The notes under the pieces were generated by a model, which did not search any database, was not told the DNA's origin, and worked only from the letters and a program-made list of their open reading frames with translations. A stretch of 64,000 nucleotides of DNA, taken from contig CAJTGB010000021.1 in assembly GCA_910575835.1 (NCBI GenBank), forward strand, positions 16,807-80,806, read 5' to 3'. The position numbers and the translations under genes are program-made. Below, in pieces: positions 48,901-56,863 of this stretch. How positions within the stretch are numbered: position 1 is the first letter of the stretch; each line of letters opens with the position of its first letter. Source of the stretch: Lachnospiraceae bacterium. Its GTDB lineage: Bacteria > Bacillota > Clostridia > Lachnospirales > Lachnospiraceae.

Positions 48901-50571
48901 GAGATTAAGCTAAGACCGCATCAAGTGAACGCCATCGCCCATATCCTTTACGGTGGCAACACGCTCCTTGCCCATAAAGTAGGGGCGGGCAAGACCTTTG
49001 AAATGGTCGCCGCCGCACAGGAGAGCAAGCGGTTAGGGCTATGCCAGAAATCCATGTTTGTCGTGCCGAACCATCTTGTCGGTCAGTGGGCGTCGGAGTA
49101 CCTGCGGCTCTATCCGAGTGCGAATATCCTTGTGACGACCAGACGGGATTTTGAAACGGGAAACCGTAAAAAATTCTGCGGCAGGATTGTGACGGGGGCT
49201 TATGATGCGGTGATTATCGGACACTCGCAGTTTGAGAAAATCCCCATCAGCGAGGAACGCCAGAGGGAACAGCTCATGCGGCAGCTTGACGATATTGAGC
49301 GTGGCATTGACGACGTGCAGGCATCCCACGGGGAGCAGTTCACGGTCAAGCAGCTCATGAAAACAAGGAAAGCAATCAAGGCGAAGCTCGACAAACTCAA
49401 TGACACCAAACGGAAAGACAGCGTGATAAACTTCGAGGAACTTGGCATAGACAGGCTCTTTATAGATGAGAGCCATTTTTACAAGAACCTTTACCTTTAC
49501 ACCAAGATGCGGAACGTGGGCGGCATCGCCCAGACCGAAGCCCAGAAAAGCTCCGACCTCTTTATGAAGTGCCGCTATCTGGACGAAATCACGGGCAGCC
49601 GTGGCGTAATATTTGCAACGGGAACGCCTATCTCAAACTCGATGGTCGAGATGTATTCCGTGCAGAGGTACTTGCAGTATGACACCCTTGCGAGGAATGG
49701 ATTGCAGCATTTTGACAGTTGGGCGTCCACGTTTGGCGAAACGGTCACGGCTCTGGAGCTTTCCCCAGAGGGTACGAACTACCGAGCCAAGACGAGGTTT
49801 GCAAAATTTTATAACCTGCCAGAGCTGATGCAGATGTTCCGTGAGGTTGCGGACATCCAGACCGCCGATATGCTGAAGCTGCCCGTGCCAAAGGTCAATT
49901 ACCACAATATCAAGACCAAGCCGAGCGAAATCCAGACGGAAATGGTGGCGGGGCTTGCCAAGCGAGCCGAGAAAGTAAGGGCAAGGCTTGTAAAGCCGCA
50001 ACAGGATAATATGCTCAAAATCACGAATGACGGGCGGAAGCTGGCACTCGACCAGAGGCTGATTGACCCGATGCTGCCAGACGACCCGAACAGCAAAGTC
50101 AACGCCTGTGTAGATAATATTTACCGCATCTGGGACGAACACGCCGACACAAAGGCGGCACAACTCGTCTTTTGTGATTTATCGACACCGACTAATAAAA
50201 AGATAATAGAAACGCAGGAAGTCAGCGAAAATGCTTTTGAGATGATGCCCGACCAGTTTGATAATGTCTATGATGATATGAGGAAGAAACTCATACAGCG
50301 TGGAATCCCTGCGGAGCAGGTGCGTTTTATCCATGAAGCCGCCACCGATGCACAGAAAAAAGAGCTGTTTGCAAAGGTAAGGAGCGGCGAGGTGCGTGTG
50401 CTGTTCGGCTCTACCCCGAAGATGGGGGCAGGTACAAACGTGCAGGACAGGCTAATCGCTATCCACAACTGCGATTGCCCTTGGCGTCCTTCGGATGTAG
50501 GACGGATTTTGCGGACATTCAAAATAAAAAAGAATGTGGAGGTAACAGACAATGGCAAAGACAATTTTTGA
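42949..50571 (+). CDS. ICE methylase/SNF2-type helicase giant, 5' part, truncated by IME
   Basis: 2540 residues as it stands. Order: N-terminal conserved domain, variable linker (about 280-480), a DUF3849-like middle, an N6-methylase-like domain near residues 1330-1420 (LEPSCGTGNFLG, VVLGNIPFGEF), then the helicase with Walker A HKVGAGKTFE near 2007, DESH near 2169, GTPISNS near 2224 and GAGTNVQ near 2500. The frame is cut after CDCPWRPSD; the last 24 residues come from the IME. Motif VI and 300 further residues are encoded at 61526-62464. The gene is expected to be helicase-dead until the IME leaves. Confidence 0.93.
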   Translation: MAAKYQLITELYRRTGRDVTRNPQAWQGFLSSACRNYKCRFDEQLLIYAQRPDATAVAEIGTWNRLFKRWVNKDSKGIAVFDPKGRRNTLKYYFDVSDTHEGYYGSRPVPIWQMDKRYEQPVMERLADRFDGTEGGDLADFLMQTAENAVEDNLPDYLSQLKDCTENSFLEELDSFNVEVIYKRLAANSVAYMLLSRCGLDADGYFEREDFADITNFNTPATLNAIGIATSDISEMALREISAAIRNVQIEARGQNRTFARDTISQYDKGRKQPERSEYNERNHLHETGGLSYSRPNITDRARASAWQIRFDAQGLSGAAQEGGLPQPADVGQAERTPAPDRADSSFQTRTTDEAARSRAGSDGGTERESTDAVGAGDERHPQPSGRSDTGRTDLQLTSQESEPQAKDDWQTEGVPAVQLEKSEPESDGGRQEEKTAAAQTAEPEKQAGTEKGSVANEEEVAANLPTVDEQIEMIAEAEDEKSSAFAVSQEDIDAVLVKGSSYADGKYRIYHQFQKQEDKKKNIDFLKREYGTGGFFVGFSDGTEGYVWYSGKGISIDRGGISTEHDLVLSWSKAEKRLRELVKDNRYLNPKEKDHYADYLEGISAPQYEIDTQRKLARQRFIEEKRELPPADKRDTLALRLSDFIRDLDGYEKDLLGVIGCKDFADMPADLMEQALQHPDNVQEMLDFLALVQKKTTSVYSRSNAWRFSQELTELYPLHYLYHEGDVVYIGADKYEVIAFDENAVSLRNAEFPLFGKEFSRADFEEKLRENPANDHLKTVITESQKMGTPAEEKLDSITFSIGFSEHPAFYDRELNDRFTELSFALGNRLLGVLDEKQHYERLDESKGVGWYKKTDFEIHAVIGGEEFNYEGRFDIGDGEGDLLAHIRNFYEYSLSPDCPFIPEWKRQGEDYYREQMETLRFGQDVFIPFLEQHTELTPEDEKLLAKILATESDWNRKGGDKEQTEEIENKEEQPAIDEMSAKEQETEPLQERFEVTMTSDAFPDPEDAYAIWDNSRGDYYINGDGMVLTYPTEEDAEAGLLKVRKTAADKEAASPIIARYLSGDEAVVIMQYPNGKYYNRYGYDEQRDTANTTAGGFDTFDEAEKALYSHRPKAEKAVEPTQSQDRGLLPAQDNSDLIGKELVIDNRRYVIESVGKISGDVSMRDITFQNSTGFPINRVEKIGYVRRLLEQAQEELPPEEKAEAPTASPTSPAVSADRHNYRITDDALGVGGAKEKFRNNMAAIRLLHDLQIENRLATPEEQETLAKYVGWGGLSMAFDEKNAAWANEYKELKAELSDEEYRAAMESTLTAFYTPPVVIKAMYEALDRLGFSQGNILEPSCGTGNFLGLLPDSMEKSKLHGIEIDPISGRIAKQLYQKASIAIEGFEDTKLPDNHFDVVLGNIPFGEFKVNDSRYNAQKFLIHDYFIAKALDKVRAGGVVMFITSKGTMDKASPEVRKYIAQRAELLGAVRLPDNTFRANAGTEVTSDILILQKHDSVIDIEPEWVHLDTDENGVTMNSYFVSHPEMVLGKMRMESTRFGMDSACKAYPDMPLAGLLHEAMQRIDGEIPEIENEIDRISDEQDKSIPADPNVRNFSFALVDGRVYFRENNTMTPAKASMTAENRIKGLLEIRDCVRKLIQYQTDGYPEEMIQTEQKNLNRLYDAFTKKYGLINSRGNYLAFAADESYFLLCSLEVLDDEGKFKRKADMFSKRTIKPHREVTFVETASEALALSIGEKARVDLPYMARLTGRTQEEIIKDLQGVIFKVPSSEPARYVTADEYLSGNVREKLKIAKIAAKADPELAVNVAALEKVIPKDLPASEISVRLGTTWIPQEDIQQFMMELLTPSSYAEGKLKVRYTAYNGDWFIENKSSDVGNVKADSTYGTKRASAYRIMEDTLNLRDTRIFDYIYDEHNNKKAVLNHKETTAAQAKQEVIKQAFGDWIWKDPERRNRLVRYYNDTFNSIRPREYDGSHITFGGISPEIKLRPHQVNAIAHILYGGNTLLAHKVGAGKTFEMVAAAQESKRLGLCQKSMFVVPNHLVGQWASEYLRLYPSANILVTTRRDFETGNRKKFCGRIVTGAYDAVIIGHSQFEKIPISEERQREQLMRQLDDIERGIDDVQASHGEQFTVKQLMKTRKAIKAKLDKLNDTKRKDSVINFEELGIDRLFIDESHFYKNLYLYTKMRNVGGIAQTEAQKSSDLFMKCRYLDEITGSRGVIFATGTPISNSMVEMYSVQRYLQYDTLARNGLQHFDSWASTFGETVTALELSPEGTNYRAKTRFAKFYNLPELMQMFREVADIQTADMLKLPVPKVNYHNIKTKPSEIQTEMVAGLAKRAEKVRARLVKPQQDNMLKITNDGRKLALDQRLIDPMLPDDPNSKVNACVDNIYRIWDEHADTKAAQLVFCDLSTPTNKKIIETQEVSENAFEMMPDQFDNVYDDMRKKLIQRGIPAEQVRFIHEAATDAQKKELFAKVRSGEVRVLFGSTPKMGAGTNVQDRLIAIHNCDCPWRPSDVGRILRTFKIKKNVEVTDNGKDNF
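43787..44140 (+). CDS. tnpV: TnpV-family protein embedded in the helicase gene (+1 frame)
   Basis: 117 residues lying wholly inside the helicase gene in another frame, over a stretch where the helicase product is disordered, Gln/Ser/Arg-rich linker. The ATG has GAGAGGAG six bases before it. It aligns with the IME TnpV at 50552-50926: QADYLIPDLTLP / QGDYLIPCLTVP, LNLLTSGRLNAHL / TNLLTSGRLNAYL, and IRSQAEEVILEE / IRACAREIVEKE. TnpV is a small accessory protein of Tn4451-type elements; its job is unsettled. Confidence 0.85.
   Translation: MSEITYTKQADYLIPDLTLPTEPELPLGRYALMHRDYLEQHKRVAYLNLLTSGRLNAHLHQTEQTALSRLELLTKRLAAEQGVTEELKEKAPMQWVQAMNAIRSQAEEVILEELIYN
50494..50496. other. attL core (GAT) of the IME
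   Basis: Helicase codon Asp (GAT) at the break. Joining this to the base after 61525 restores the reading frame PSD-LEQRQGR. Large serine recombinases cross over at a two-base core; GA or AT within GAT fits. Confidence 0.82.
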
Positions 50572-50926
50572 GGAAATGGGCGGCAAATACGAAAGGCAAG
50601 GCGATTATTTAATACCGTGCTTAACTGTACCCGCCGAAGAAGAACAGCCGATAGGCATCTGGGGACAGCGGCATTTGGATTATCTGAAGCATCACTGCAA
50701 AGTTACATACACCAATCTTCTTACAAGCGGCAGACTTAACGCTTACCTTGCCGACATTGACAGACAGGCACAGGAACGCTTTGAAAGGCTCATAGAGGGT
50801 ATGAAACAGGCACAGGGCATAACGGAACAGCTAAAGGCAGAAAACGCCTTAGAATGGACAGGATGCCTCAATAACATAAGGGCTTGTGCGAGGGAGATTG
50901 TGGAAAAGGAAATTATTTTTGCATAA
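50552..50926 (+). CDS. tnpV: TnpV-family transposon protein of the IME
   Basis: 124 residues, first gene after attL; begins inside the truncated helicase frame. Same family as the embedded gene at 43787. YLIPCLTVPAEEEQPIGIWG and LLTSGRLNAYLADID are the family blocks. GTGGAGG precedes the ATG. In the excised circle it lies directly downstream of the recombinase. Confidence 0.88.
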   Translation: MAKTIFEEMGGKYERQGDYLIPCLTVPAEEEQPIGIWGQRHLDYLKHHCKVTYTNLLTSGRLNAYLADIDRQAQERFERLIEGMKQAQGITEQLKAENALEWTGCLNNIRACAREIVEKEIIFA

Positions 50927-50936
50927 ACAGATGATT

Positions 50937-50966
50937 AGTGGCAGGGGGAAATCCTGCCGCTTTTTC
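50937..50966 (+). terminator. Terminator after tnpV
   Basis: AGTGGCAGG / CCTGCCGCT stem, 7-base loop, followed by five Ts. Confidence 0.87.
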
Positions 50967-50983
50967 TGCTTTAGTTTGTCAGC

Positions 50984-51012
50984 TTGACAAATAAAGGGTT
51001 AAGGAATATAAT
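50984..51012 (+). promoter_or_regulatory. tet(O) promoter
   Basis: TTGACA (50984-50989), 17-base spacer, TATAAT (51007-51012): full consensus, ahead of the tet(O) leader. Confidence 0.93.
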
Positions 51013-51044
51013 TAGATTCAGTATTATACAAGGAGTTAATAAAT

Positions 51045-51068
51045 ATGCGGCAAGGTATTCTTAAATAA
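51045..51068 (+). CDS. tet(O) leader peptide (7 residues)
   Basis: MRQGILK with AGGAG nine bases upstream. Its coding region (TATTCTTAAA) can pair with TTTAAGAATA near 51150, so ribosome position can change folding of the leader. Part of the tetracycline-responsive attenuator. Confidence 0.75.
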   Translation: MRQGILK

Positions 51069-51220
51069 ACTGTCAATTTGATAGTGGGAACAAAAAGTAG
51101 CAGTCCCGTTTCACTTTTAATATGGGGCTTAGTTTTTTGTACCCAGTTTAAGAATACTTTTATCATGTAATTTTATATGCCCGAAAACATATAAGTGTTT
51201 TGGGGCTATTGGAGTTATTT

Positions 51221-51256
51221 ACCCAGTGATAGGAGTATTTATCACTGGGTATTTTT
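51221..51256 (+). terminator. tet(O) leader attenuator hairpin
   Basis: Perfect 10-bp stem ACCCAGTGAT / ATCACTGGGT followed by TATTTTTAT, 37 bases before the tet(O) start. In the related tet(M) leader such hairpins end transcription unless ribosomes stall under tetracycline. Confidence 0.88.
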
Positions 51257-51292
51257 ATGCCCTTTTTTGGGTGTTGATAGGAGGAAAATCAC

Positions 51293-53212
51293 ATGAAAAT
51301 AATTAACTTAGGCATTCTGGCTCACGTTGACGCAGGAAAGACAACATTAACGGAGAGTTTATTGTATACCAGTGGTGCAATTGCAGAACCAGGGAGCGTA
51401 GATAAAGGCACAACAAGGACAGATACAATGAATTTGGAGCGTCAAAGGGGAATCACTATCCAGACAGCAGTGACATCTTTTCAGTGGGAGGATGTAAAAG
51501 TCAACATTATAGATACGCCAGGCCATATGGATTTTTTGGCGGAAGTATACCGTTCTTTATCCGTATTAGACGGAGCAGTATTATTAGTTTCTGCAAAGGA
51601 TGGCATACAGGCACAGACCCGTATACTGTTTCATGCACTACAGACAATGAAGATTCCGACAATTTTTTTCATCAATAAAATTGACCAAGAGGGGATTGAT
51701 TTGCCAATGGTATATCAAGAAATGAAAGCAAAGCTTTCTTCGGAAATTATAGTGAAGCAAAAGGTTGGGCAGCATCCCCATATAAATGTAACGGACAATG
51801 ACGATATGGAACAGTGGGATGCGGTAATTATGGGAAACGATGAACTATTAGAGAAATATATGTCAGGGAAACCGTTTAAAATGTCAGAACTGGAACAGGA
51901 AGAAAACAGGAGATTCCAAAACGGAACGTTATTTCCCGTTTATCACGGAAGTGCTAAAAACAATCTGGGGATTCGGCAGCTTATAGAAGTGATTGCCAGT
52001 AAGTTTTATTCATCAACGCCTGAAGGTCAATCTGAACTATGCGGGCAGGTTTTTAAGATTGAATATTCAGAGAAAAGGCGGCGTTTTGTTTATGTGCGTA
52101 TATATAGCGGAACATTGCATTTGAGGGATGTTATTAAAATATCTGAAAAAGAGAAAATAAAAATCACAGAGATGTGTGTTCCGACAAACGGTGAATTATA
52201 TTCATCCGATACAGCCTGCTCTGGTGATATTGTAATTTTACCAAATGATGTTTTGCAGCTAAACAGTATTTTGGGGAACGAAATGCTGTTGCCGCAGAGA
52301 AAATTTATTGAAAATCCTCTCCCTATGCTCCAAACAACGATTGCAGTAAAGAAATCTGAACAGCGGGAAATATTGCTTGGGGCACTTACAGAAATTTCAG
52401 ATGGCGACCCTCTTTTAAAATATTATGTGGATACTACAACGCATGAGATTATACTTTCTTTTTTGGGGAATGTGCAGATGGAAGTCATTTGTGCCATCCT
52501 TGAGGAAAAATACCATGTGGAGGCAGAAATAAAAGAGCCTACTGTTATATATATGGAAAGACCGCTTAGAAAAGCAGAATATACCATCCACATAGAAGTC
52601 CCGCCAAATCCTTTCTGGGCTTCTGTCGGGTTGTCCATAGAGCCGCTCCCTATTGGAAGCGGAGTGCAGTATGAAAGCAGAGTTTCACTTGGATATTTAA
52701 ACCAATCGTTCCAAAATGCGGTTATGGAGGGGGTTCTTTATGGCTGCGAGCAGGGGCTGTATGGATGGAAAGTGACAGACTGTAAAATCTGTTTTGAATA
52801 TGGATTGTATTATAGTCCTGTAAGTACCCCCGCAGACTTTCGGCTGCTTTCCCCTATCGTATTGGAGCAGGCTTTAAAAAAAGCAGGGACAGAACTATTA
52901 GAGCCATATCTCCACTTTGAAATTTATGCACCGCAGGAATATCTCTCACGGGCGTATCATGATGCCCCAAGGTATTGTGCAGATATTGTAAGTACTCAGG
53001 TAAAGAATGACGAGGTCATTCTGAAAGGAGAAATCCCTGCCAGATGTATTCAAGAATACAGGAACGATTTAACTTATTTCACAAATGGGCAGGGAGTCTG
53101 CTTGACAGAGTTAAAAGGATACCAGCCAGCTATTGGTAAATTTATTTGCCAACCCCGCCGCCCGAATAGCCGTATAGATAAGGTTCGGCATATGTTCCAC
53201 AAGTTAGCTTAA
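51293..53212 (+). CDS. tet(O): Tetracycline resistance ribosomal protection protein Tet(O)
   Basis: 639-residue EF-G-like GTPase that dislodges tetracycline from the ribosome. G motifs: [26 protein letters not shown]. Full family length with intact domain IV tip ([11 protein letters not shown]). By recall it is closest to Campylobacter-type Tet(O) along its whole length, without the Tet(32) or Tet(W) blocks of known mosaics; a few positions differ (for example AEPGSVDKG). Preceded by promoter, leader and attenuator, followed by the KTR gene. The only recognisable resistance gene in the window. Confidence 0.97.
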   Translation: MKIINLGILAHVDAGKTTLTESLLYTSGAIAEPGSVDKGTTRTDTMNLERQRGITIQTAVTSFQWEDVKVNIIDTPGHMDFLAEVYRSLSVLDGAVLLVSAKDGIQAQTRILFHALQTMKIPTIFFINKIDQEGIDLPMVYQEMKAKLSSEIIVKQKVGQHPHINVTDNDDMEQWDAVIMGNDELLEKYMSGKPFKMSELEQEENRRFQNGTLFPVYHGSAKNNLGIRQLIEVIASKFYSSTPEGQSELCGQVFKIEYSEKRRRFVYVRIYSGTLHLRDVIKISEKEKIKITEMCVPTNGELYSSDTACSGDIVILPNDVLQLNSILGNEMLLPQRKFIENPLPMLQTTIAVKKSEQREILLGALTEISDGDPLLKYYVDTTTHEIILSFLGNVQMEVICAILEEKYHVEAEIKEPTVIYMERPLRKAEYTIHIEVPPNPFWASVGLSIEPLPIGSGVQYESRVSLGYLNQSFQNAVMEGVLYGCEQGLYGWKVTDCKICFEYGLYYSPVSTPADFRLLSPIVLEQALKKAGTELLEPYLHFEIYAPQEYLSRAYHDAPRYCADIVSTQVKNDEVILKGEIPARCIQEYRNDLTYFTNGQGVCLTELKGYQPAIGKFICQPRRPNSRIDKVRHMFHKLA

Positions 53213-53263
53213 CAGCTTGCAAAAGTCATATAAAATGAGATTTGAAAGGATTAGAGACTAATT

Positions 53264-53437
53264 ATGATGAAATGCGAATGGATATTGTGTCCTGTTTGTG
53301 GGAGCAAAACCCGTAATAAAATTAGGAAGGACACTGTTTTGGAGAATTATCCCCTTTATTGTCCAAAATGCAGACAAGAAAGCTTGATTAAAGTTGACAA
53401 CTTGAAGATAACTGTCATCAAAGAGCCAGACGCTTAA
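53264..53437 (+). CDS. Cysteine-rich KTR-domain protein, 57 residues
   Basis: Small zinc-ribbon protein: CPVCGSKTRNKIRKDT and LYCPKCRQES hold two CxxC pairs, and SKTR is the hallmark of the family. Often found right after tet ribosomal-protection genes on mobile elements. Likely carried along with tet(O); function unknown. Shorter than usual gene-calling limits. Confidence 0.85.
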   Translation: MMKCEWILCPVCGSKTRNKIRKDTVLENYPLYCPKCRQESLIKVDNLKITVIKEPDA

Positions 53438-53442
53438 GACGC

Positions 53443-53490
53443 AGAGCCGATGAAATTGTGGAACAATTCACGAATCATCGGCTCTTTTTG
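53443..53490 (+). terminator. Terminator of the tet(O) operon
   Basis: Perfect 11-bp stem AGAGCCGATGA / TCATCGGCTCT followed by five Ts. Confidence 0.92.
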
Positions 53491-53567
53491 TTTCGTATTT
53501 GAAAGAACAAACTCACCAAATAAAAAAAACGATATTCGGGTGGGTTATTTTGTTATACCCTAAATTA

Positions 53568-53604
53568 CCCTCTGAATTTGTTTTTAAATTTGGAGGGATT
53601 TTTT
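53568..53604 (+). promoter_or_regulatory. Hairpin covering a ribosome site / possible attenuator
   Basis: CCCTC and AATTT arms pair with AAATT and GAGGG; the 3' arm contains the GGAGGG site of the small ORF at 53606, and seven Ts follow. It could be a terminator or hide the ribosome site. Confidence 0.5.
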
Positions 53605-53605
53605 T

Positions 53606-53734
53606 ATGTTCTTTTTTCGGGCGGTTATTCATCTGCTCATACGAAGTAAAATTTATCAATACATAGCATATCAGAGAATGGCAGGAAACCAGTTAAAAAA
53701 ATTTCTGCCAGTGCAGCGGTACTTCTCACCTTGA
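53606..53734 (+). CDS. Possible 42-residue basic peptide
   Basis: ATG eight bases after GGAGGG. Aromatic-hydrophobic start (FFFRAVIHLLI), then basic residues. No relatives recognised. The rest of the 490-base gap between the KTR gene and the first sigma-like gene shows no other gene. Confidence 0.4.
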   Translation: MFFFRAVIHLLIRSKIYQYIAYQRMAGNQLKKFLPVQRYFSP

Positions 53735-53926
53735 AAGTGGAAGTACAATCTCCATACAACAGAATTTGTATTTCCCATAACCGTGAAGGTCACAGAGCCT
53801 TTGCGGTTTTTCTTTTGTCGTTTTTTGTTGGAAAGTGCCGCAGGGCTGTTTCTGGTGTGCGTTGCCGCTCCCCGCCTCTCCATCTGGATTTTTACATTTC
53901 AAAAATTCAGATTGGAGGTATTAGCG

Positions 53927-54436
53927 GTGAAATACGCACCAAGAAAAGTATATATCAAAGAAAGCGGCGGCTATGTGGAACTGTCCTATACGGATTTCTG
54001 CCGCCGCAGGCAAGCCGACAAGGGATATATGGACAAGCTGTTTATCCCCGTCCAAGGTTGTCTGCTTGAAGTCGTAAGGGAGCAATATGCGGACTTCTAC
54101 CGTGACAGGGAGCGGTGGCGTTACCTGCAAAAATTAGATGCGAGGAACAGCCTGCTATCTCTGGACGGATTTACGGACAGCGAGGGGAATCCTCTGGACT
54201 TTATCGCTGATGAAGCGGCGGACATTGCGGAAACCGTTGTCAATGCTGTTATGGTGGACAGGCTGAAAGCCGCCCTGCCTTTGTTGTCGGATAGTGAGCA
54301 GGAGTTGATACAGGCAATCTTTTTTGACGGACTTTCCGAGCGTGAAGTCGGGGCGAGGTTAGGCATAACCCAGAGCGTTGTGAACAAACGCAAAGCCAGA
54401 ATCCTAAGAAAACTAAGAAAGATAATAGAAAATTAA
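53927..54436 (+). CDS. Sigma-70-like regulator 1 of the IME
   Basis: 169 residues from a GTG with GGAGGT. The C-terminal part is a region-4 type helix-turn-helix: LLSDSEQELIQAIFFDGLSEREVGARLGIT and SVVNKRKARILRKL. N-terminal half has YVELSYTDFCRRRQADKGY, a conserved opening in mobile-element sigma-like proteins. First of three such genes in a row. Probable role: switching IME genes. Confidence 0.82.
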   Translation: MKYAPRKVYIKESGGYVELSYTDFCRRRQADKGYMDKLFIPVQGCLLEVVREQYADFYRDRERWRYLQKLDARNSLLSLDGFTDSEGNPLDFIADEAADIAETVVNAVMVDRLKAALPLLSDSEQELIQAIFFDGLSEREVGARLGITQSVVNKRKARILRKLRKIIEN

Positions 54437-54530
54437 AATTTAAGGCGTTCAGCCCCCTTGTTTTTTCCTTTGGGAAAATGAGGGGGCTTTTCTCTGCCCT
54501 CTCAATCAATTCTGATTGGAGGAAGAAAGA

Positions 54531-54956
54531 ATGGCATACAACCACGGACGGGAGGACAGGAAATGGCGTATCTGGAAAGAAGCGGAGGAAAAGCTGCTGC
54601 GTGAGTGCGGCGTTGATGAAGTGACCATTGAGCAGATACGCATAGCGGACAGGGCAGACTTCAATTCCAACAGGCGGTTTTACCGATGGACGAATGACGT
54701 TGCGGAATACCTTGAGGACATGGCAGACAGGGAGCGGCAAGCGGAGGTGAATACAGTTGCGGAGTTACTGGACGAGATTGAGAGCGAAAATCTCTATCAA
54801 GTATTAGTCACGGTGGACGGGCGTACCTTGAAAATCGTCCTGCTGAAAATGCAGGGGTATTCCACAAAGGAGATTGCCCCACTTGTGCATTTGACGACTG
54901 GTGCCATCTATGCGAGGTTAGACCATCTGCGGAAGAAGCTTCGGAAAATTTTGTAA
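54531..54956 (+). CDS. Sigma-70-like regulator 2 of the IME
   Basis: 141 residues; ATG at 54531 after GGAGGAAG. C-terminal helix-turn-helix MQGYSTKEIAPLVHLTTGAIYARLDHLRKKLRKIL resembles sigma region 4. N-terminal part (WRIWKEAEEKLLRECGVDE) is helical. No region 2, so it needs another factor to make a holoenzyme or acts as a plain DNA binder. Confidence 0.78.
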   Translation: MAYNHGREDRKWRIWKEAEEKLLRECGVDEVTIEQIRIADRADFNSNRRFYRWTNDVAEYLEDMADRERQAEVNTVAELLDEIESENLYQVLVTVDGRTLKIVLLKMQGYSTKEIAPLVHLTTGAIYARLDHLRKKLRKIL

Positions 54957-55039
54957 GCGTCTAATACATCCCATTATTCTGCGGGCTACTGGGTGGGGAG
55001 TGGAATCTCCCCGCTTATTTTTGGCAGGAGGAAAACGGG

Positions 55040-55513
55040 ATGGCATATAAAGCTAAGGCGTACACGCTTCGGGAGGAATCCACGGAAAGCGGTATAAGGT
55101 ATTTTATCAGTTTTAAGGACGGGCAGGGGGAACACCACGAACTGGAAGTATCCGAGCAGTTATTCTTTGAATTTCGGCAGATGGAACGCAGGAACAGGAA
55201 TCTTCTCCAATGGGACGAGCGGCACAGGGAGTTTTCGGAAGTATGGGACGAAACGCTGAACAGGCGGGCGTTAAAGCTGCCTAAGAGCATTGAGGAACAA
55301 ATGATTGAAGCAGAACGGGCGGAACTGCTCTGTAAGGCGGTTGACAGACTGCCAGAGATACAAAGGCGACGTTTCCTGCTCTACTACGAGTATGAGTTCA
55401 ATTTTTACCAAATCGCCGCTATGGAGCATTGCACCGCTTCTGCAATACAGAAATCCGTTGCTGTTGCAAAGAAGAAAGTAAAAGCGGAAATGAGGAAATA
55501 TCTCCAACCATGA
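55040..55513 (+). CDS. Sigma-70-like regulator 3 of the IME
   Basis: 157 residues. DRLPEIQRRRFLLYYEYEFNFYQIAAMEHC and AIQKSVAVAKKKVKAEM form the sigma region 4-like end. The first half is beta-rich (GIRYFISFKDGQGEHHELEV) with a helical middle, as in many phage/ICE sigma-like proteins. Its stop overlaps the next small gene by four bases. Confidence 0.82.
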   Translation: MAYKAKAYTLREESTESGIRYFISFKDGQGEHHELEVSEQLFFEFRQMERRNRNLLQWDERHREFSEVWDETLNRRALKLPKSIEEQMIEAERAELLCKAVDRLPEIQRRRFLLYYEYEFNFYQIAAMEHCTASAIQKSVAVAKKKVKAEMRKYLQP

Positions 55514-55710
55514 CCGACACCGCCCGAAAAAGAAATCTGTTTTTTATTTGTGTGGGATTGGCGGTATTACATACTCTCACTTTTTTCGTGGGAGTAAATC
55601 TATTTTTAAGGAGGTCAACGCCTATGTGCAACAAAAACAAGATAACTGCCCGAAAGGAGGAAACCCATGCAGAAGTTACAGACAGTCAACGCCGAAACGC
55701 TCCTTTATGA
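55510..55710 (+). CDS. Small membrane protein, 66 residues
   Basis: ATGA overlap with the upstream gene; one membrane helix (LFFICVGLAVLHTLTFFVGV), then a polar tail that overlaps the start of the ATPase gene by 44 bases in another frame. Possibly a short true product ending earlier in function; moderate support. Confidence 0.5.
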   Translation: MTDTARKRNLFFICVGLAVLHTLTFFVGVNLFLRRSTPMCNKNKITARKEETHAEVTDSQRRNAPL

Positions 55711-56698
55711 GCCGCTTGAGAAGCCGTCCTTTGTGGTGGACAGCCTTATCCCCACAGGCTTGTCGCTGTTCTGCGGCTCACAGAAGATAGGCAAGAGCTG
55801 GCTCATGCTGAAGCTGTGCTTATGCGTGTCGCAGGGAATCCCCTTATGGGACATGACGACAATGGAGGGCGATGTGCTTTACCTCTGCCTTGAGGACACG
55901 TTCTGCCGCATACAGGACAGGCTGTTCCGTTTGACGGACGAAGCGAGCGGGCGGCTTCATTTTGCCGTGGCAAGCTGCAAGCTGTCAGACGGTCTTATCG
56001 TGCAGCTTGAGGATTATCTGAAAGACTATCCAGACAGCAGGCTCATTGTCATTGATACCTTGCAGAAAGTCCGTACAGCTTCAAAAGACAACGCCTATGC
56101 AAGCGACTATGGGGACATCTCCCTAATCAAAGATTTTGCCGACAGGCACTCTCTGGCGGTCATTGTCGTACACCACATCCGAAAGCAGAATGACAGCGAT
56201 GTGTTCAACAAGGTGTCTGGGACGACAGGCTTAACGGGGAGTGCGGACGCTACCTTTGTTCTGGAAAAGGAGAAACGGGCATCTGACACCGCCAAGCTGT
56301 ATGTAACGGGCAGGGACACGCCCTATCAGGAATACACGCTCCGTTTCCGTGATTGCAGTTGGGAACTTGTGGAGAGGAAAACGCAGGAGCAGCTTGCGAA
56401 AGAAACGATACCAGATGTCCTTTTTCGGTTGGTGGATTTTATGAGGGATAAGGAAGAATGGGCAGGCACGGCAACGGAGCTGTTAGCCGCTATGGGGGAA
56501 ACGGAAACCATACCCACGGTGATTACGAAATGGCTGAATGAATATCACACCACATTTTTAAGCGAGAACCGTATCTGCTACCAGTACAGCCGCAGGAAAG
56601 ACGGCAGGCAGATTGCCCTTGCAAGGAGGGCGGGTGACAGCGGTGACGGCGGTGACAGCGATATTGGGATACCCCCTGTTACTGTCATTGACGCTTAA
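55667..56698 (+). CDS. RepA-like AAA ATPase (hexameric helicase family) of the IME
   Basis: 343 residues. Walker A CGSQKIGKSWLMLKLC near residue 35, Walker B SRLIVIDTLQKV near 128, sensor-type HHIRKQND. Belongs to the AAA_25/RepA group of plasmid helicases, so it likely starts replication of the excised circle. The extreme C-terminus (GDSGDGGDSDIG) is encoded by a repeat that recurs three more times in the noncoding region downstream. AAAGGAGG gives the start. Confidence 0.88.
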   Translation: MQKLQTVNAETLLYEPLEKPSFVVDSLIPTGLSLFCGSQKIGKSWLMLKLCLCVSQGIPLWDMTTMEGDVLYLCLEDTFCRIQDRLFRLTDEASGRLHFAVASCKLSDGLIVQLEDYLKDYPDSRLIVIDTLQKVRTASKDNAYASDYGDISLIKDFADRHSLAVIVVHHIRKQNDSDVFNKVSGTTGLTGSADATFVLEKEKRASDTAKLYVTGRDTPYQEYTLRFRDCSWELVERKTQEQLAKETIPDVLFRLVDFMRDKEEWAGTATELLAAMGETETIPTVITKWLNEYHTTFLSENRICYQYSRRKDGRQIALARRAGDSGDGGDSDIGIPPVTVIDA

Positions 56699-56863
56699 AG
56701 CCATGTAAAGTTGGCGGCTCTGCCCTGCGGGTGACAGCGGTGACGGCAGTGACAGTGATTTTAGGATACCCTGCCGCTGTCATCCCTACGGGAGAACACC
56801 CCGCAAACGCAAAATGCAGGCGTGGGATTCACCCGCCCTTTTCGGGCGTGTAAAATCACCCCT

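Noticed and set aside
51293..53212. Mosaic Tet(O/32/O) or Tet(O/W) gene
   Set aside because: Recalled Tet(32) and Tet(W) signature blocks are absent; it reads as Tet(O) throughout. An alignment would settle it.
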